This document shows positions 60,759 through 64,000 of a stretch of 64,000 nucleotides of DNA, in pieces. The notes beneath the pieces are model-generated. The model made no database searches, had not been told where the DNA came from, and was given only the letters and a program-made list of their open reading frames with translations. The DNA lies in assembly GCF_007991515.1 (NCBI RefSeq), contig NZ_BJYM01000024.1, forward strand, positions 1 to 64,000. The letters run 5' to 3'. Source of the DNA: Oceanobacillus sojae (GTDB lineage: Bacteria; Bacillota; Bacilli; Bacillales; Amphibacillaceae). Each line of letters begins with the position of its first letter. Position 1 is the first letter of the stretch. Position numbers and translations under genes: made by a program.

Positions 60759-62435
60759 ATGAAGGAAAGGAAGCTTTTATGGGTTCTCCTGGTGATGTTA
60801 ACGGCACTATTTCTCGCTGCATGTACAGCGAATGAGGATGCTGGGGAAGCGCCGGAGAATACAGACACAACAGAAGAAGGTAATGGTGAAGATGGTGAAG
60901 CAGCAGAAGAAACGCCAGATCTGGATGGAAAGACATTATATATTAATAACGGCCAGGAACCGACATCATTCGATCCGTCAGTTGGATTTGATCAGCTATC
61001 CTGGGATCCTTTGAACAACCTGATGGAAGGGTTAACGCGTTTAGATGAAAATTCAGAGGCTGCTGAAGGTGTGGCAGAGAGCTGGGACATTTCTGAAGAT
61101 GGTTTGACGTATACCTTTCATATACGTGAAGATGCCAACTGGTCCAATGGGGATCCGGTAGTAGCAGAGGACTTTGTCTTTGCCTGGAAGCATATGTTAG
61201 ATCCAGAAACAGCTTCTGCGGCAGCATTTTTAGCTTACTACATTGAAGGCGGCGAGGAATATAACAGCGGTGAAGGATCAGCCGATGATGTGAATGTAAC
61301 TGCCATTGATGATAAGACATTGGAAGTTGTTTTAATCCAGCCGACTGGATTTTTCTTAGACCTGCTTACAAATCCGGCATTTTTCCCGATTAATCATCAG
61401 GTTGCAGAAGAAACACCTGACTGGTATGCAGAAGCAGATACATTTGTGGCAAATGGGCCATTTATGCTGGACTCATGGGAGCATGACAGTGAAATGATTT
61501 TTGCCAAGAATCCGGAGTATTGGGATGCCGATGCAGTTAATTTAGATTATGTGCATTTTTCCATGGTGAATAACACGAATTCACAATACCAAATGTTCCA
61601 GACAGGTGAGTTAGATACAGCGAGCATTCCTCCAGAAATGTCAGATGAATTAATTGATGGAGACAATGTATTTATCGGCGAAAGCGGCGGTCTGGAATTC
61701 TATCGTTTTAATCTGACAGAAGAGCCATTTCAAAATAAGAAAATCAGGCAGGCAATTTCTTACGCAATTAACAGAGATGATATTGCAGAATACGTAGTAA
61801 AACAGGGAGTAGAACCGGCATATGGTTTTGTATCACCAGGCTTTACAGCGCCGGACGGAAAAGATTTCCGTGAAGAAAATGGTGATTTGCTGTCATTTGA
61901 TCCGGAGCTTGCTCAGGAACTGCTGGAAGAAGGAATGCAGGAAGAAGGATATGACGAACTTCCGCCGATTGTTTTAACTTACAGTACTAGTGATGTTAAC
62001 CAGGCAGTAGCAGAAACAATGCAAAATATGTTGAGTGAAAACTTGGGTGTCGATGTCACACTGGAAAATCAGGAATGGAACGTATTCGCAGAAGCACAGC
62101 AAAACCTTGAATTACAGTTCTCCAGAAGTTCGTTTCTTAATGATTATGCTGACCCGGTCAACTTCCTGGAAAGCTTTATAACGGATTCTTATATGAATCG
62201 GACTGGTTTTTCAAGTGAAGAATACGATGAGCTTATTGAAAAAGGTAAAAGTGAAACAGATGAAGAGCAGCGCTATGAGTATTTATATGAGGCTGAAAGA
62301 ATTCTGGCTGAAGAAATGATTGCTATGCCAATCCGCTACTACAATGTAGTTGTACTTGAAGCAGATGGTGTGGAAGGAATTCTTCGTCATCCGGTAGGAT
62401 ACTTTGATCTGAAATACGCAGACAAGACAGAATAA
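60759..62435 (+). CDS. dppE: Dipeptide-binding lipoprotein DppE
   Basis: The extracellular receptor. Lipobox LAAC with Cys22, acidic linker (23-55), then the SBP_bac_5 fold: EPTSFDPSVGFD, NLMEGLTRLDENS, ANGPFMLDSWEHD, NKKIRQAISYAINRD. 558 aa. GGGGGC precedes the ATG. Last gene of the transporter proper, followed by an intra-operon hairpin. Confidence 0.96.
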   Translation: MKERKLLWVLLVMLTALFLAACTANEDAGEAPENTDTTEEGNGEDGEAAEETPDLDGKTLYINNGQEPTSFDPSVGFDQLSWDPLNNLMEGLTRLDENSEAAEGVAESWDISEDGLTYTFHIREDANWSNGDPVVAEDFVFAWKHMLDPETASAAAFLAYYIEGGEEYNSGEGSADDVNVTAIDDKTLEVVLIQPTGFFLDLLTNPAFFPINHQVAEETPDWYAEADTFVANGPFMLDSWEHDSEMIFAKNPEYWDADAVNLDYVHFSMVNNTNSQYQMFQTGELDTASIPPEMSDELIDGDNVFIGESGGLEFYRFNLTEEPFQNKKIRQAISYAINRDDIAEYVVKQGVEPAYGFVSPGFTAPDGKDFREENGDLLSFDPELAQELLEEGMQEEGYDELPPIVLTYSTSDVNQAVAETMQNMLSENLGVDVTLENQEWNVFAEAQQNLELQFSRSSFLNDYADPVNFLESFITDSYMNRTGFSSEEYDELIEKGKSETDEEQRYEYLYEAERILAEEMIAMPIRYYNVVVLEADGVEGILRHPVGYFDLKYADKTE

Positions 62436-62441
62436 GAAAAT

Positions 62442-62491
62442 AGATAGGCTCATGTACCGGCCTTCAGGTCCCTTGAGCCTATCTCTATTTT
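62442..62491 (+). terminator. Hairpin/terminator after dppE
   Basis: AGATAGGCTCA (62442-62452) pairs with TGAGCCTATCT (62474-62484), followed by CTATTTTA. It may partially terminate and lower ykfA/ykfB expression relative to dppABCDE. Confidence 0.7.
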
Positions 62492-62535
62492 AAAGAAATA
62501 TACTTTCCTGTTTGTCGGAAAAGGGGGATACATAC

Positions 62536-63450
62536 ATGCTTTCTTATCGTTTAAAGCCTGGGGATACCATTGGAATTATTGCGCCGGCAGGTCCTATAGA
62601 GCAAGAAAAACTGGAAAGATCATTCTCCTTTTTTGAAAATATGGGCTTAAAGATAAAGTTAGGAGAACATGTCTATGATCAATATGGCTATTTAGCAGGG
62701 AAGGACACAAATCGTTTAGCCGATTTTCATCGAATGGTTGCTGACCGGAATGTGAAAGCAATTATTTTCGCAAGGGGAGGTTATGGAACAGGTCGCATCA
62801 TTGATAAAATAGACATGGAATTAATCAAAAAGAACCCTAAAATTATCTGGGGATACAGTGATATTACATTTTTACATACAGCAATCCGCCAAGCGACCGG
62901 CTTAATTACTTTTCACGGTCCAATGCCGGCATCGGATATGGTGAAAAAAGACTTTGATACACTTTCGAGTCAATTATTCAGGCAGCTGTTTGGTCCGACT
63001 AACCTTATTTATTCGGAGAGTATTTCCCGGCTTACTGTCTATCGAGAAGGAGAGGCCTCAGGGAAAATCGTCGGCGGAAATCTGTCGCTGCTTGTACAAA
63101 CGCTTGGCACCCCTTATGAAATTTCCACAAAGGATAAATTATTATTCATAGAGGATATTGGTGAGGAGCCTTACCGGGTTGACGCGATGATGAATCAGCT
63201 GCGTTTGGCCGGCAAGCTGCAGCAGGCTGCCGGGATAATTATCGGTGATTTTGCAGAAGCAGACCCTAAAGTACAACCAAGTCTGAGATTGGAAGAAGTT
63301 TGGAAGCATTATTTTAAAAATTATAGAAAGCCGGTTATTGCCGGTTTCCGAATTGGTCATTGCTTTCCACATTTCTCTATTCCTTTGGGAGTAGAAGCAA
63401 CTTTATCCAGCAGGACGAAGACTCTCCAGCTGTCACCGGGAGTGCGTTAA
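62536..63450 (+). CDS. ykfA: Murein tetrapeptide LD-carboxypeptidase (LdcA/YkfA)
   Basis: Peptidase S66 releasing D-Ala from muropeptides. IGIIAPAGPI, FARGGYGTGRI with KIIWGYSDITFLH (nucleophile Ser region), LLFIEDIGEEPYRVD and the C-terminal His segment IGHCFPHFSIPLG. ATG 62536 has AAGGGGG 8 nt upstream; 304 aa. With dpp and ykfB it forms a murein-peptide recycling pathway. Confidence 0.95.
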   Translation: MLSYRLKPGDTIGIIAPAGPIEQEKLERSFSFFENMGLKIKLGEHVYDQYGYLAGKDTNRLADFHRMVADRNVKAIIFARGGYGTGRIIDKIDMELIKKNPKIIWGYSDITFLHTAIRQATGLITFHGPMPASDMVKKDFDTLSSQLFRQLFGPTNLIYSESISRLTVYREGEASGKIVGGNLSLLVQTLGTPYEISTKDKLLFIEDIGEEPYRVDAMMNQLRLAGKLQQAAGIIIGDFAEADPKVQPSLRLEEVWKHYFKNYRKPVIAGFRIGHCFPHFSIPLGVEATLSSRTKTLQLSPGVR

Positions 63451-63491
63451 GCATATAAGAGGAGTCATATATTTAGAAAGGGGCGTTTACC

Positions 63492-64000
63492 GTGAAGATA
63501 GTTGATTTAGAACTTTATCATAGCTCGATCCCTTTGCATACACCTTTTAAAACAGCACTGCGAACGGTAACTGTTGCAGAAAGTATTTTTGTGAAAATCA
63601 CCTGTGATAATGGCGTCCTCGGCTGGGGAGAGGCCCCGCCGACGCATGTGATTACAGGAGATAGTCTGGCAAGCATCCACTACACAATCGATAAGGTAAT
63701 CCGCCCGATTTTAAAGGATGCAGAGTTATCATCCTACGCACATATTTTTACGCAGCTGGAGAAGGCGATTGTTCATAATACCAGTGCAAAGGCTGCTGTG
63801 GATATGGCGTTATATGATTGTCTGGCACAAGCAGCAAATCAGCCTTTATATCAATATTTGGGAGGATACCGTTCTCAGATTGAAAATGATTATACCGTCA
63901 GTGTGAATAAGATTGATCAAATGCAGAAGGATGCAAAATTATATAAAGAAAATGGGTTCGATATTTTAAAGGTAAAGGTAGGTAAAGATTCGGCAGACAA
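63492..64000 (+). CDS. ykfB: L-Ala-D/L-Glu (dipeptide) epimerase, N-terminal part
   Basis: Enolase-superfamily epimerase that converts L-Ala-D-Glu to L-Ala-L-Glu so the peptide can be degraded. Start GTG 63492 (MKIVDLELYHSSIPLHTPF). GWGEAPPTHVITGD, AAVDMALYDCLAQAANQPL and the catalytic KVKVG lysine pair at the window end identify it. Open to 64000 without a stop, so about 170 of the expected ~360 residues are visible. Confidence 0.93.
   Translation, partial: MKIVDLELYHSSIPLHTPFKTALRTVTVAESIFVKITCDNGVLGWGEAPPTHVITGDSLASIHYTIDKVIRPILKDAELSSYAHIFTQLEKAIVHNTSAKAAVDMALYDCLAQAANQPLYQYLGGYRSQIENDYTVSVNKIDQMQKDAKLYKENGFDILKVKVGKDSAD

Overview
The window is low-GC Gram-positive chromosome from an endospore-forming Bacillaceae. 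The sporulation genes spo0F and spoIIR, the Bacillus-like blocks rpoE...pyrG-spo0F-fbaA-fsa-murZ-rho-rpmE-tdk-prfA-prmC-spoIIR-ywlB-ywlC-mntP...ywlE...ywlG-glyA-upp...atpIBEFHAGDC-ywzB-ywmB-murAA, and a dppABCDE-ykfAB operon all point there. The acidic proteins and AT-rich spacers suggest an Oceanobacillus-like halotolerant genus; that is an inference from the sequence alone.

Layout. 1-1050: rpoE with its leader and terminator. 1190-11600: a cobalamin salvage operon under a B12 riboswitch, lying between rpoE and pyrG, which are neighbours in B. subtilis. It encodes corrinoid uptake (BtuF, BtuC, BtuD fused to CbiZ), cobyric acid to cobinamide-phosphate (CbiB, Thr-P decarboxylase), nucleotide loop assembly (CobU, a second CobU-like protein, CobS, CobC), adenosylation (PduO) and a probable alpha-ribazole kinase (CblS-like). 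It also has a CobQ that has lost its glutaminase domain. There are no corrin-ring genes, so this looks like salvage only. 11600-13530: pyrG with a complete GGGCTC/pyrimidine-tract attenuator. 13530-17300: an unrecognised two-gene unit, a membrane protein with repeated FG motifs plus an 864-aa beta-helix/double-AAA protein. A remnant of a second beta-helix gene lies at 22086-22166. 17980-25140: spo0F (sigma-H promoter), fbaA, fsa, murZ, rho, zinc-free L31 and tdk.

25140-29300 is the accessory region: a possible secreted bacteriocin with a small two-helix membrane partner, a decayed ISL3-type element, and two broken genes (CD3324-like, GNAT). 29330-45810 returns to housekeeping: prfA-prmC, spoIIR, ywlB, ywlC, mntP, a cytoplasmic amylase, an ECF sigma/anti-sigma pair with its own promoter, ywlE, an MCP, ywlG, glyA, upp and a Vpr-like protease. 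A dense DnaA-box cluster lies upstream of ywlC and further boxes lie upstream of the vpr-like gene. 46000-53390 is the ATP synthase operon, with hairpins in three intercistronic gaps. 53700-56230 holds ywzB, ywmB and murAA. 56700 to the end is the dipeptide transport and murein-peptide recycling operon dppABCDE-ykfA-ykfB, preceded by a CodY-like box; ykfB runs off the window.

Two families of dispersed palindromic repeats (three copies each) sit in intergenic spaces. No tRNA, rRNA or CRISPR array was seen.
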